Source of the DNA: W11650 sp963545585
GTDB lineage: Bacteria; Bacillota; Clostridia; Lachnospirales; Vallitaleaceae
DNA: 15,039 bases
Direction of reading: 5' to 3'
Assembly: GCA_963545585.1 (NCBI GenBank)
Contig: CAUUKX010000052.1
Coordinates: forward strand, 1 to 15,039
A program made the position numbers and the translations under genes. Positions 1 to 6,849 of this stretch are shown piece after piece. The notes below the pieces were generated by a model. The model was not told where the DNA came from. It ran no database searches and saw nothing but the letters and a program-made list of their open reading frames with translations. Every line of letters starts with the position of its first letter. The stretch's first letter is position 1.

Positions 1-80
1 AGAGCAGCAAATTTTTCTTTAAAAAAAGAGGACATTTACTATTGCAATTTACCTTGGTTTAAGCTGTGGGCAAAAAGGGA

Positions 81-109
81 TTGACTTGGGGGGGAAAATA
101 ATATATTAT
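81..109 (+). promoter_or_regulatory. Sigma-A-type promoter for the yqeG operon
   Basis: A -35 box TTGACT (81-86) and a -10 box TATTAT (104-109) are separated by exactly 17 bases, each one mismatch from the vegetative consensus. The predicted transcription start is near 115-117, only about 17 nt before the chosen ATG of yqeG. The AAGGAG at 110-115 would then lie at or before the transcript's 5' end, so the working Shine-Dalgarno is more likely the GAGG at 125-128. Confidence 0.7.
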
Positions 110-133
110 AAGGAGAGAAAAGTTGAGGTTTTT

Positions 134-652
134 ATGAAAATATATCCCCGATATTATTATCCAAGCATCTATCATATCCCGTACCGCCAGCTCTATGCTC
201 AGGGCTTGCGCGGGATTGTTTTTGACATTGACAACACTCTGGTGGCCTACGACCGGAAAATGCCGACTGCCGAAGTGACGGAGCTGGTTGCTCTGCTGCG
301 GCGCAAAGGCTTTTCCATTGTTTTGGTTTCCAATAATACCAAGCGCCGGGTTCGCACCTTTGCCAAAGGGATTCGCCTGCGCAGCGTTTTTTCGGCGATT
401 AAGCCCTTGCCCTTTGGTTTGAAGAAAGGATTGACGATACTGGGTACAAAGCCGGAGGAAACAGTTATTATCGGTGACCAACTTTTTACCGATGTGATTG
501 CCGGTAACCTTTTGGGGCTGTGTACAATATTGGTGCAGCCGATTCAGGAAAAAGAGGCATTTTATACGAAGATAAAAAGAAAGTTGGAAAAGAAACTGCT
601 GGAATATGCTCATATCACAAACTCAGAAGATAAATGGAGAGAAGATGAATAA
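134..652 (+). CDS. yqeG: YqeG-family HAD phosphatase
   Basis: This is a 172-residue HAD-superfamily hydrolase of the YqeG/GEP4 (PGP phosphatase-like) type, a predicted cytosolic phosphatase. HAD motif I is DIDNT at residues 31-35, motif II is the SNNT at 66-69, the motif III lysine lies in KPLPFG at 90-95, and motif IV is GDQLFTD at 114-120. The reading frame opens further upstream at a TTG (86), but that codon lies inside the predicted promoter; the ATG at 134 gives the usual family length and has GAGG five bases upstream. Its last eight bases overlap the start of the next gene, suggesting translational coupling. In Bacillus, yqeG heads a run with yqeH and aroE, so a shikimate-kinase-like neighbour is reminiscent of that order. 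The true substrate cannot be read from sequence. Confidence 0.9.
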   Translation: MKIYPRYYYPSIYHIPYRQLYAQGLRGIVFDIDNTLVAYDRKMPTAEVTELVALLRRKGFSIVLVSNNTKRRVRTFAKGIRLRSVFSAIKPLPFGLKKGLTILGTKPEETVIIGDQLFTDVIAGNLLGLCTILVQPIQEKEAFYTKIKRKLEKKLLEYAHITNSEDKWREDE

Positions 653-1148
653 TATAGTATTGATCGGTTTTTCTCAATGCGGAAAAACAACGATCGGAAA
701 GCTCTTAGCTGAAAAAACGCAGCAATCCTTTGTGGAATTGGAAACTGAGATAGAAAATGAATATCATCAGCAAATGCGCGATTTGAAAGCGGGAATGACG
801 CCGGAGGAGTTTAGAGCGATTGGGAAAAATACTCTGGAAAAGCTGATTGGCCGAAAAAATAAGATTATTGCCGTCAGCAGCGAGCTGGTTGAGAATGAAG
901 AAATTGCGGGTATTCTGCCGAAAATCGGAACGGTGGTTTTTTTACAAACCGACCGGGAAGAAATCGAGCGGCGGCTGGGCGAAGGGCAGGAGATTGCTCC
1001 AGAGCCGGACACTAAGCTTGATGAGGAGACTCTTTCTGCACGCCTTGAGGAGCAGGAATCTTTGTTTTTTCAAAGTGCCAGTATCATCATTCAAACAGCC
1101 GGCAAAACGCCGGAAGCGATTGTCGACGAAATCCTGCTGCTGTTGTAA
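645..1148 (+). CDS. Degenerate shikimate-kinase-like P-loop protein
   Basis: This 167-residue protein has the length and fold pattern of shikimate kinase (AroK): Walker A GFSQCGKTT at residues 8-16, a strand ending in ELE at 31-33 where AroK has the shikimate-binding DxD, and an FR pair at 56-57 matching the substrate-binding arginine. Other key residues are changed. The glycine-rich GGG substrate loop is replaced by AVSSE (76-80), no RPLL lid is visible (EPDTK stands near that place), and the late substrate arginine of the R-x-P-L-Y segment aligns with a glutamine in QESLF. Nucleotide binding is likely to persist, but genuine shikimate phosphorylation is doubtful. The ATG at 645 has GGAGAGAAG just upstream and sits inside the end of yqeG; an upstream in-frame ATG at 606 lies wholly within yqeG and was rejected. 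The alternative is a divergent but active AroK. Confidence 0.7.
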   Translation: MNNIVLIGFSQCGKTTIGKLLAEKTQQSFVELETEIENEYHQQMRDLKAGMTPEEFRAIGKNTLEKLIGRKNKIIAVSSELVENEEIAGILPKIGTVVFLQTDREEIERRLGEGQEIAPEPDTKLDEETLSARLEEQESLFFQSASIIIQTAGKTPEAIVDEILLLL

Positions 1149-1253
1149 GCCCAGCAGGAATGTTGTGTGCGTCCGGTTTTGAGGACGGAACGGATTAGAA
1201 ATATGCCAAACGGAAAAGACGGATGAAGAAGTGTGTGGTCGATGGGAGGAAAA

Positions 1254-2324
1254 ATGAATTTAAGAGTTCAAAAATTAACGGAAAAATTGAAGGATTTGGG
1301 ACTGGATGCGGTTTTGGTTTCAAGCTTATATAACCGCCGTTATCTATCGGGCTTTACCGGTTCCAATGCTTATTTGTATATCAGCCCGAGTCAGCAGATT
1401 TTGCTGACGGATTTTCGCTATCTGGAGCAGGCGGCGGCACAGTGTCCGGATTTTCGGATTGTAGAATACCGCAACGCCGGACTAACCGAAACATTGGAAA
1501 AATATTTACAGGCAGATAATGTTAAAATCTGTGGTTTTGAAGGCAATCAAATGACTTTCGCCGAATACCGGCTGTTAGTCGATAAGCTGTCAGCGGTGGA
1601 ATGGAAAAGCATGGGCGATGCCGTTGAACAGTTGCGGATGCTGAAAACGCCGGAAGAATTGGTTTTGCTGCGCAAAGCTTCGCAAATCGGCGATCAGGCG
1701 TTCAGTCATATGTTGGATTTTATTAAGCCGGGTCTGACGGAAAAAGAAATCGGCATCGAATTGGAGTTTACGATGAGAAAGTTAGGAGCAGAGGGATTGA
1801 GTTTTGAGTCAATCATTGCTTCTGGCGTAAACGGCGCCAGACCGCACGCCCGGCCGACGGATAAACCGATTCGGCAAGGGGAGCTTTTGACTATGGATTT
1901 TGGCTGTATTTATCAGGGCTACTGCTCGGATATGACCAGAACGGTGGCAATTGGCGAGGTCAGCGATCAGTTGAAAGAAATTTATGATATTACTTTGAAA
2001 GCGCATTTGGAATCTTTGGCGGCTTTGAAACCGGGCTTAACCGGTGCGGCGGTTGATACCATTGCCAGAGATATCATTACCGAAGCCGGATATGGTCAGT
2101 ATTTCGGCCACGGTCTGGGACACAGCGTTGGTCTGGAGGTGCATGAAGCACCGTATTTAGGCCAGCGGGAAACCCGAACGCTGAAGGCAAATATGCTGGA
2201 AACGATTGAACCGGGAATTTATCTGCCCGGCGTTGGCGGCGTTAGGATTGAGGATATTGCCTTGCTGACCGAAAACGGAGCAGAGAGTCTGGTAACATCA
2301 GAAAAAAAATTGATTGTATTGTAA
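1254..2324 (+). CDS. M24-family metallopeptidase (Xaa-Pro aminopeptidase/dipeptidase type)
   Basis: This 356-residue cytosolic peptidase has a creatinase-like N-terminal domain (about 1-125) and a pita-bread M24 catalytic domain. All five expected metal ligands are visible: D215 in MDFG, D226 in SDMTRT, H290 in GHGLGH, E319 in ETIEPG and E333 in VRIED; H297 is the likely proton-shuttling histidine. The family removes an N-terminal residue before proline or splits X-Pro dipeptides, and the sequence does not clearly separate these two activities. The ATG at 1254 has GGGAGGA directly upstream; an in-frame ATG at 1233 has no comparable site. In Firmicutes this gene (yqhT/pepQ type) normally precedes efp, as here. 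The 105 bases before it hold no further gene. Confidence 0.9.
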   Translation: MNLRVQKLTEKLKDLGLDAVLVSSLYNRRYLSGFTGSNAYLYISPSQQILLTDFRYLEQAAAQCPDFRIVEYRNAGLTETLEKYLQADNVKICGFEGNQMTFAEYRLLVDKLSAVEWKSMGDAVEQLRMLKTPEELVLLRKASQIGDQAFSHMLDFIKPGLTEKEIGIELEFTMRKLGAEGLSFESIIASGVNGARPHARPTDKPIRQGELLTMDFGCIYQGYCSDMTRTVAIGEVSDQLKEIYDITLKAHLESLAALKPGLTGAAVDTIARDIITEAGYGQYFGHGLGHSVGLEVHEAPYLGQRETRTLKANMLETIEPGIYLPGVGGVRIEDIALLTENGAESLVTSEKKLIVL

Positions 2325-2376
2325 GATAGTAGAGTCAAAAGAGCGCTGTAAAACACGAAGCAATCCGATAGAAGAA

Positions 2377-2396
2377 AGGGTAAAAGCGTTTGCCCT
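2377..2396 (+). other. Small hairpin in the efp leader
   Basis: AGGGTAAA (2377-2384) pairs with TTTGCCCT (2389-2396) around an AGCG loop, giving eight pairs including one G-T wobble. No T-run follows at once, so it is not a standard intrinsic terminator. It lies 40 nt before the efp start in the 111-nt gap and may be a leader structure or chance. Confidence 0.3.
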
Positions 2397-2435
2397 AAGT
2401 CGTTGTGAATAAAAAAATTAGGAGGAACAATTAAC

Positions 2436-3002
2436 ATGGCAGTAGTAGTACAAGCAGGTAACTTAAAAAACGGAATTTCCATTGAATTCGAGGGCAATAT
2501 TTATCAGGTTTTGGAATTTCAGCATGTCAAACCCGGCAAAGGACCGGCATTTGTCAGAACAAAGCTGAGAAATATGAAGTCCGGCAGCATCATTGATAAG
2601 ACCTTTCGGCCGCAGGATCGCTTTGAACAGGCGGTGGTTGAAAGAAAAGATATGCAGTATCTGTATTCAGACGGAGAATTATTTCACTTTATGGATCAGG
2701 AATCCTTTGAGCAGATTGCCTTAAATGCACAGGATTTGGGCGATGCCTTAAAGTTTGTTAAGGAAAACGATGTGGTCATGATGCTGTCGCATAATGGTGT
2801 AATCTTTGGTGTTGAGCCGCCGATTAGCGTGGAACTGATGGTTACCCATACCGAACCGGGCATTAAAGGCGATACGGCTACTGGCGCAACCAAACCAGCC
2901 GAGCTGGAAACAGGTGCAGTGGTAATGGTGCCCTTGTTTATCAATAACGGGGATAAGCTCAAGATTGATACCCGTACTGGCGAATATGTTTCCCGAGTAT
3001 AA
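2436..3002 (+). CDS. efp: Elongation factor P
   Basis: EF-P relieves ribosomes stalled on polyproline stretches by binding between the P and E sites. The 188-residue protein has the three-barrel EF-P layout: an N-terminal KOW-like domain with the tip loop KPGKG (residues 32-36; K35 is at the position modified in many species), a central OB domain, and the C-terminal OB domain with the EF-P signature region from GDTATGATKPAELETG onward. The start at 2436 is set by AGGAGG at 2420-2425. The spoIIIA operon that usually follows efp in spore-forming Clostridia is missing: the next gene starts 64 bases later. The modifying enzyme is not encoded in this window. Confidence 0.97.
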   Translation: MAVVVQAGNLKNGISIEFEGNIYQVLEFQHVKPGKGPAFVRTKLRNMKSGSIIDKTFRPQDRFEQAVVERKDMQYLYSDGELFHFMDQESFEQIALNAQDLGDALKFVKENDVVMMLSHNGVIFGVEPPISVELMVTHTEPGIKGDTATGATKPAELETGAVVMVPLFINNGDKLKIDTRTGEYVSRV

Positions 3003-3066
3003 AGGCCGGATGGCTTTTCAATAGTCGATTGACTGGGCAGCATAGGAAAAGACTAAGGAGGACAAG

Positions 3067-3474
3067 ATGGAACGAAGGATATTAAAAATTGATGCTCAGC
3101 AAGGCAGCGGTACAGTCAATATTGCCGATGAAGTGATTGCTGTGATTGCTGGCATGGCGGCAGTCGAGGTAGAAGGCGTGGCTGGCATGGTCGGCAAGCT
3201 TCGAGGCGAGTTGGTTGAGCTGCTTGGTATGAAGAATCTGGGCAAAGGGATTAAAGTCCGGGTCAATGAGCAGGAAGAAATCACTTTGGACTTGGCGGTT
3301 ATCATTGAATTCGATGTCAGTGTTCAGGATGTAACGGCCAAGGTTCAAAAGAAAGTAAAGTCAACAGTGGAAAATATGACCAGCCTGACGGTGGCGGCGG
3401 TCAATGTTAAAGTCAGCGGCGTAGAGCCGAAAGCCAGAGAGAGAAAGCCCAAGAAAACCGGCTCCGGCGCATAA
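3067..3474 (+). CDS. Asp23/Gls24 (DUF322) family protein, YqhY-like
   Basis: This is a 135-residue Asp23/Gls24 protein, showing the family pattern: an N-terminal GSGTVNIADEVIAVIAG-type segment, an AAVEVEGVAGM turn, and a later stretch alternating hydrophobic and charged residues (DLAVIIEFDVSVQDV) followed by a helix and the VNVKVSGV strand. It ends in a basic tail (about 122-135). In Bacillus, the homologue YqhY sits between accC and nusB and has been linked to control of fatty-acid synthesis; here it lies directly between efp and nusB with no accB/accC, so that link cannot be assumed. AAGGAGG at 3055-3061 fixes the start. It has no membrane segment or signal peptide. Confidence 0.9.
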   Translation: MERRILKIDAQQGSGTVNIADEVIAVIAGMAAVEVEGVAGMVGKLRGELVELLGMKNLGKGIKVRVNEQEEITLDLAVIIEFDVSVQDVTAKVQKKVKSTVENMTSLTVAAVNVKVSGVEPKARERKPKKTGSGA

Positions 3475-3541
3475 GATGATGTAGGTAGGCGCGGCAAGCG
3501 ATTGCAGCGCTTACTTTTTTCTGGCAGAATGGAGATCAGAA

Positions 3542-3991
3542 ATGAAATTAAAAGAAAAAAGAGAGCTGCTGTTTCGGGTATTGTTCGGACAAAGTTTTCA
3601 TCAGGAACAGGATTTGGATGCGGATGCGCTGGAAGTATTTAACCGCAATGAAAAACCGATGTCGGAAGAGGAACAGGCTGTAGTGCTACAGGAACTGGCG
3701 GAAATTAAAAGGCTGCTGCCGGAGATTGACGAGCGGATTAACCGCCGGGTGGAGCGCTGGAACACGGCTACTATGGCCAAGGTGGAGCTGGCGATTTTGC
3801 GTTTGACGGTATATGAGCTGTTTTATAAAAAAGAAGCGCCGGTTAGTATTTTGGCCAAGGACGCGGTCAGTCTGGCCGCCGGTTATGGGCAGGATGCGGC
3901 TTACCGTTTTGTCAACGGGGCAATCAGCAGGCTCTTAGAGGAGCTGCCGGCGGAAAGCACCGGTGGCAACGGAGAAGGGGAAACGGAATAG
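3542..3991 (+). CDS. nusB: Transcription antitermination factor NusB
   Basis: NusB binds boxA RNA together with NusE (ribosomal protein S10) and supports antitermination on rRNA operons. The 149-residue protein is all-helical with the family's C-terminal core: MAKVELAILRLTVYEL (about 78-93), then PVSILAKDAVSLAAGYG and the end motif YRFVNGAISRL. The N-terminal RNA-binding region (KEKRELLFRVLFGQSF) is shortened compared with the usual basic start, but recognisable. The ATG at 3542 has GGAGA at 3531-3535. The last 15 residues are a Gly/Glu-rich tail. It lies 45 bases upstream of xseA; folD, often found between them, is absent. Confidence 0.93.
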   Translation: MKLKEKRELLFRVLFGQSFHQEQDLDADALEVFNRNEKPMSEEEQAVVLQELAEIKRLLPEIDERINRRVERWNTATMAKVELAILRLTVYELFYKKEAPVSILAKDAVSLAAGYGQDAAYRFVNGAISRLLEELPAESTGGNGEGETE

Positions 3992-4036
3992 AAGCATAAG
4001 AGTGCGAAAAACTCGCCGGATAAAAGGAAGGACGCC

Positions 4037-5260
4037 ATGGCAGGCAAAATATTTCAGGTTTCGGAAGTTAATTTATATATTAAGAATTTGTTTCGGGATG
4101 ATTTTCTGCTGAATCATCTGCAAATTGAGGGTGAAGTCAGCAATGCCAAACGCCATACTTCCGGTCATATTTATTTTACCTTAAAGGATGAAGCCGGAGC
4201 GATTGCCTGTGTGCTGTTTGCCGGATACGCAGGTGGTGTGGAGCTGTTGCCCCAAAATGGCGAAAAAGTGGTGGTAACTGGTGGTGTTGGCGTTTATGAA
4301 AAAACCGGCAGCTATCAGGTTTATGTCCGGGAAATCAGAGCCGGCGGTCGGGGCGATTTGGTGCAAAAATTGGAAGCGCTCAAGCAAAAATTAGCGGCGG
4401 ACGGTATTTTTGGAAAGCCGAAAAAAAGTATTCCGCTGCTGCCGGAAAAAATTGGCATAGTAACCAGCGCAACAGGCGCAGCGCTTCAGGATATTTTGCA
4501 GATTGCCGGCCGGCGCAATCCCGGAGTGCAGTTAATCTTATATCCCAGTTTGGTTCAGGGCGAGCGGGCGGCGGCTAATATCGCAGCCGGGATTGAATAT
4601 TTTAACCGGCAAAAGGAGCTGGTTGATGTGCTGATTATTGGCCGGGGCGGCGGTTCGTTAGAGGATTTATGGGCGTTTAATGAAGAAGCGGTTGTGCGGG
4701 CAATCTTTCATTCCAAGATTCCTGTCATTTCCGCTGTCGGCCATGAAACGGATGTAACACTGGCGGATTTGGCGGCGGATTTGCGGGCGCCGACACCATC
4801 GGCGGCAGCGGAATTGGCGATTCCCGAGCAAGCTATGCAAAGACAAAAGTTAGATGAAAGCCGGCACCGTTTAGACAGCGCTTTTCGGCAGTACAGCGGG
4901 ATGCTTAGAAATGAAGTTGAACAGGCCCAGCTGCGGCTGATGCATTATCATCCGCGCCGCAAATGGGAAGAACTGACGGCCGGGCTGGCCGGCCGGGAAA
5001 AGGAATTAAGCCGCGAGTTCAGACATTATTTGCGGCAAGTTCGTTGGGAGCTTGCGCTGAAACAAAAGGAACTGACCGCAGCCGGTCCGCAGGCCAAGCT
5101 GACGGCTGGTTACGCTTATTTAACGGCGGCGGATGGTCGGGGGATTACAACCGCAGAGCAGGTTCAAGCCGGTGACCTTTTGCAGATATATCTGCGGGAC
5201 GGTCGGCTGACGGCAAGAGTGGAGGAAAAGGAAAGTGGCGGCAAAGAAAAAAGAAATTAG
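4037..5260 (+). CDS. xseA: Exodeoxyribonuclease VII large subunit
   Basis: This is the catalytic large subunit of exonuclease VII, which degrades single-stranded DNA from both ends. Residues 8-100 form the OB-fold ssDNA-binding domain, including the FTLKDEAGAIACVLF-type strand. The nuclease domain follows, with GIVTSATGAALQDI (140-153), IIGRGGGSLEDLWAFNEE (200-217) and AVGHETDVTLADLAADLRAPTPSAAAELA (233-261), all hallmark XseA segments. A coiled-coil region (about 265-350) precedes the C-terminal end segment. At 407 residues it is slightly shorter than the enterobacterial protein and normal for Firmicutes. AAGGAAGGA (4024-4032) gives the start. Its 3' end overlaps xseB by 26 bases. Confidence 0.97.
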   Translation: MAGKIFQVSEVNLYIKNLFRDDFLLNHLQIEGEVSNAKRHTSGHIYFTLKDEAGAIACVLFAGYAGGVELLPQNGEKVVVTGGVGVYEKTGSYQVYVREIRAGGRGDLVQKLEALKQKLAADGIFGKPKKSIPLLPEKIGIVTSATGAALQDILQIAGRRNPGVQLILYPSLVQGERAAANIAAGIEYFNRQKELVDVLIIGRGGGSLEDLWAFNEEAVVRAIFHSKIPVISAVGHETDVTLADLAADLRAPTPSAAAELAIPEQAMQRQKLDESRHRLDSAFRQYSGMLRNEVEQAQLRLMHYHPRRKWEELTAGLAGREKELSREFRHYLRQVRWELALKQKELTAAGPQAKLTAGYAYLTAADGRGITTAEQVQAGDLLQIYLRDGRLTARVEEKESGGKEKRN

Positions 5261-5438
5261 CATGGAAGAAATGCTCCGGCAGGTCGATCAGATTATCAAG
5301 GACTTGCAGACGGGGGAGTTGAGCTTTGAGGAAAACTTAGCGGCTTACCAAAGAGGAACGGAACTTTTAAAGGAATGTGGCGGCCGGCTGGAGAAGGCGG
5401 AAAAAGAACTGATTGTGTTGGAAGTAGATGAGATATGA
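5235..5438 (+). CDS. xseB: Exodeoxyribonuclease VII small subunit
   Basis: This 67-residue, all-helical small subunit partners XseA; several copies bind along the large subunit's coiled coil. The typical pattern is present: ISMEEMLRQVDQIIKDLQTGELSFEENLAAYQRGTELLKECGGRLEKAE. The start is a GTG at 5235 with GGAGG at 5221-5225; it lies inside xseA and implies translational coupling. An ATG at 5262 lacks a ribosome site and would cut the conserved first helix short. Its stop codon overlaps the ATG of the next gene. Confidence 0.93.
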   Translation: MAAKKKEISMEEMLRQVDQIIKDLQTGELSFEENLAAYQRGTELLKECGGRLEKAEKELIVLEVDEI

Positions 5439-5875
5439 AATATATAGTAGAAATATTTAATAATCGCCCTTTTGTGGTGGCGCTGATTGGCTGGTTCGTG
5501 GCGCAGGGTTTTAAGATTTTGACAACCGGAATTCGTTATAAAAGGTTTGACCCGGAGCGGATTATGGGTTCGGGCGGAATGCCCAGTTCGCATACAACCT
5601 CCATCGTAGCAGCTACCGTTCAGCTTGGCAAGCTGTCGGGCTTTAGTGATCCGGTCTTTGGGCTGGGCATGGTGATTTCTTTTATTACCATGTACGATGC
5701 TGCCAATGTCCGAATGGCGGCCGGGCAGCAGGCCAAGGTGATTAAGCAGATTGTCGAGCAGTTGGGGCGTTCTAACTTTCAAATCGAAAAAGAATTAAAG
5801 GAGCTGCTCGGCCATACTTACTTAGAAGTTTTTGTCGGTATGCTGCTGGGGATTTTGATTGGGCTGTGGTATTAG
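5435..5875 (+). CDS. Divergent PAP2 family (DUF212, YuiD-like) membrane protein
   Basis: This 146-residue membrane protein belongs to the divergent PAP2/DUF212 family (YuiD in Bacillus). It carries the phosphatase-like MPSSHTTSIVAAT segment (about residues 49-61), YDAANVRMAAGQQA (about 87-100; the usual form is YDAAGVR, so an Asn replaces the Gly) and the C-terminal LKELLGHTYLEVFVGMLLG. About four hydrophobic segments are visible. A lipid-phosphate phosphatase role is suggested by the family name but is unproven. The ATG shares bases with the xseB stop (ATGA), so the two are co-translated. It occupies the place where ispA commonly follows xseB. Transcription may end near the hairpin at 5964-5998. 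Confidence 0.9.
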   Translation: MKYIVEIFNNRPFVVALIGWFVAQGFKILTTGIRYKRFDPERIMGSGGMPSSHTTSIVAATVQLGKLSGFSDPVFGLGMVISFITMYDAANVRMAAGQQAKVIKQIVEQLGRSNFQIEKELKELLGHTYLEVFVGMLLGILIGLWY

Positions 5876-5878
5876 ACT

Positions 5879-5965
5879 TTATTCCACCGGCAGAATAACC
5901 GTAAACATCGTGCCGGTTTCGGCACGGCTAACAGCGCTGATTTGGCAGTGATGAGCGGCAGGCAG
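5879..5965 (-). pseudogene. C-terminal fragment of a sensor histidine kinase
   Basis: Read on the minus strand, this stretch encodes the typical last strand and loop of a histidine-kinase ATPase domain: AAHHCQISAVSRAETG followed by TMFTVILPVE and a TAA stop. The pattern HxxxIxVxSxxxxGTxFxxxLP is highly characteristic of HATPase_c ends. No upstream N, D/F or G boxes are present; the match fades just at the hairpin at 5964-5998, so only about 29 codons survive. It lies four bases beyond the convergent DUF212 stop and is best read as a gene remnant left by a deletion. Confidence 0.65.
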
Positions 5966-5998
5966 GACACAAAAATGCGGAGCATATTTTTGTGTCCT
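5964..5998. repeat. Strong inverted repeat / hairpin
   Basis: AGGACACAAAAA (5964-5975) pairs with TTTTTGTGTCCT (5987-5998), and TGC/GCA extends the stem after a two-base bulge, around a GGA loop. The T-tract lies within the arm, not after the stem, so it could terminate transcription weakly in either direction. It marks exactly where the histidine-kinase similarity ends. It may be a small mobile or repeated palindrome. From 6001 to about 6100 I see no feature. Confidence 0.6.
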
Positions 5999-6101
5999 AT
6001 TTACTTCCTGACAGTTTTAAAGGAGCATTGCCAAGTATAGAAGAAATGGAAAATGAGTGAAAAGAAATTTGATAAGCATCACAGGGAAAATAAGCTTTTA
6101 G

Positions 6102-6130
6102 TTGTATTATTTGCCTATGCGTAGTATAAT
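6102..6130 (+). promoter_or_regulatory. Promoter of the OLE RNA / oapA unit
   Basis: A perfect -10 TATAAT (6125-6130) is preceded at 17 bases by TTGTAT (6102-6107), which matches the first half of the -35 consensus. The predicted transcription start is around 6137, opening a transcript that runs through about 790 nt of non-coding sequence to oapA. Confidence 0.6.
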
Positions 6131-6136
6131 TATTTT

Positions 6137-6770
6137 GGAGTAAGACGCAGTATTCTAGTCGATTGCTTTATTTCCGAAGACGGGGCTAAAAATCCGTAAA
6201 GGGCATATCGATGAAGTTCCTGCTATTGGCTGGTGACGCCCAGTTGCGGGCTGATGGCGGGAGTTAAGAGATTCGGGCGATCTGCAATGGCATGCAGGCG
6301 TTGACCCGTTTCTCGTGGAGACTGATATTTGCGGGGAGACTTGGCTTTTTTTAACAGGACTTGCCTGCAAAATCGCGTGGAACCTGTCTTGCGGCGAAAG
6401 CTGTGGGCAGTGTAGCCTGTCTTGCGTGAGCTTTCGGGGATAGGGATTGCATCTTTCAAATATTTGGCCAAATAGGCGAAAGGATTGTCCCTTGAAACGA
6501 TCGTTTGCAAAAAAGACTAGGAAGTAGAGGAATTGCCGGGGAAAGCCCCTAGACTGTTCACTTGAGGCACGGATGGGATTACGGTACGACTTATTTGGCG
6601 ATCTTGCGCGGAGCGTGGCAACTGCTTCGGAGGTCTTTTAATGGGAAACCGCTTTTTTGGCGACAAAAGAGTAAGACTTTGGGAAAACCTGCAGGACCAT
6701 ATGTCGTAAAATTTATCATCCGAGCTGTCTTACTTTTCATAAAAGGAGAAAGTGAGGCCTATTAAATAGG
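6137..6770 (+). ncRNA. ole: Probable OLE RNA (ornate large extremophilic RNA)
   Basis: A roughly 630-nt segment without a credible ORF lies between a good promoter and the gene for a DUF21-like OapA protein. OLE RNAs are about 600-nt structured RNAs of anaerobic and extremophilic Firmicutes, almost always encoded directly upstream of oapA and within the xseA-xseB-tlyA-nadK-argR-recN neighbourhood, as here. In Halalkalibacterium halodurans, OLE forms a membrane ribonucleoprotein with OapA and helps cells tolerate cold, alcohols and magnesium stress. Visible structure includes: 6137-6146 complementary to 6727-6736, closing the 5' and 3' ends; the hairpin GGGGAAAGCCCC; a GGGAAACC tetraloop candidate near 6643; the 14-nt palindrome TATTTGGCCAAATA at 6461-6474; CGAAAGCT (6395-6402) against AGCTTTCG (6429-6436); and CCTAT/ATAGG at 6758-6770. 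Ends are estimates. I could not align it to the OLE covariance model, so the name rests on context and size. Confidence 0.75.
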
Positions 6771-6809
6771 AAGATTCTCATAGAAAGCATGTCAGATAAG
6801 AGTTTTAAG

Positions 6810-6849
6810 AAAAAAGCTGCGGATAAGCATAAAATCTTGCAGCCGCAGC
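6810..6849 (-). terminator. Intrinsic-terminator-like hairpin on the minus strand
   Basis: GCTGCGG (6816-6822) is perfectly complementary to CCGCAGC (6843-6849), with an inner GCA/TGC pairing. Read on the minus strand the stem is followed at once by six T residues (complement of 6810-6815), the classic form of a rho-independent terminator. On the plus strand the A-run precedes the stem, so it would not stop OLE-oapA transcription but would place a hairpin in the oapA leader, about 80 nt before its start codon. Confidence 0.45.

Noticed and set aside
86..133. TTG start giving yqeG 16 extra residues.
   Set aside because: It lies in the predicted -35/-10 region, and the added residues do not resemble the family.
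3496..3518. AAGCG/CGCTT hairpin followed by a T-rich run between the asp23-family gene and nusB.
   Set aside because: Only five base pairs with a seven-base loop, too weak to call a terminator inside what is probably one operon.
5262..5438. Alternative ATG start for xseB.
   Set aside because: It lacks a ribosome site and removes part of the first helix; the GTG at 5235 has GGAGG upstream.
6223..6510. A 95-codon minus-strand ORF across the OLE segment.
   Set aside because: Low-complexity basic sequence with no recognised domain; it lies antisense to the structured RNA and has no ribosome site of note.
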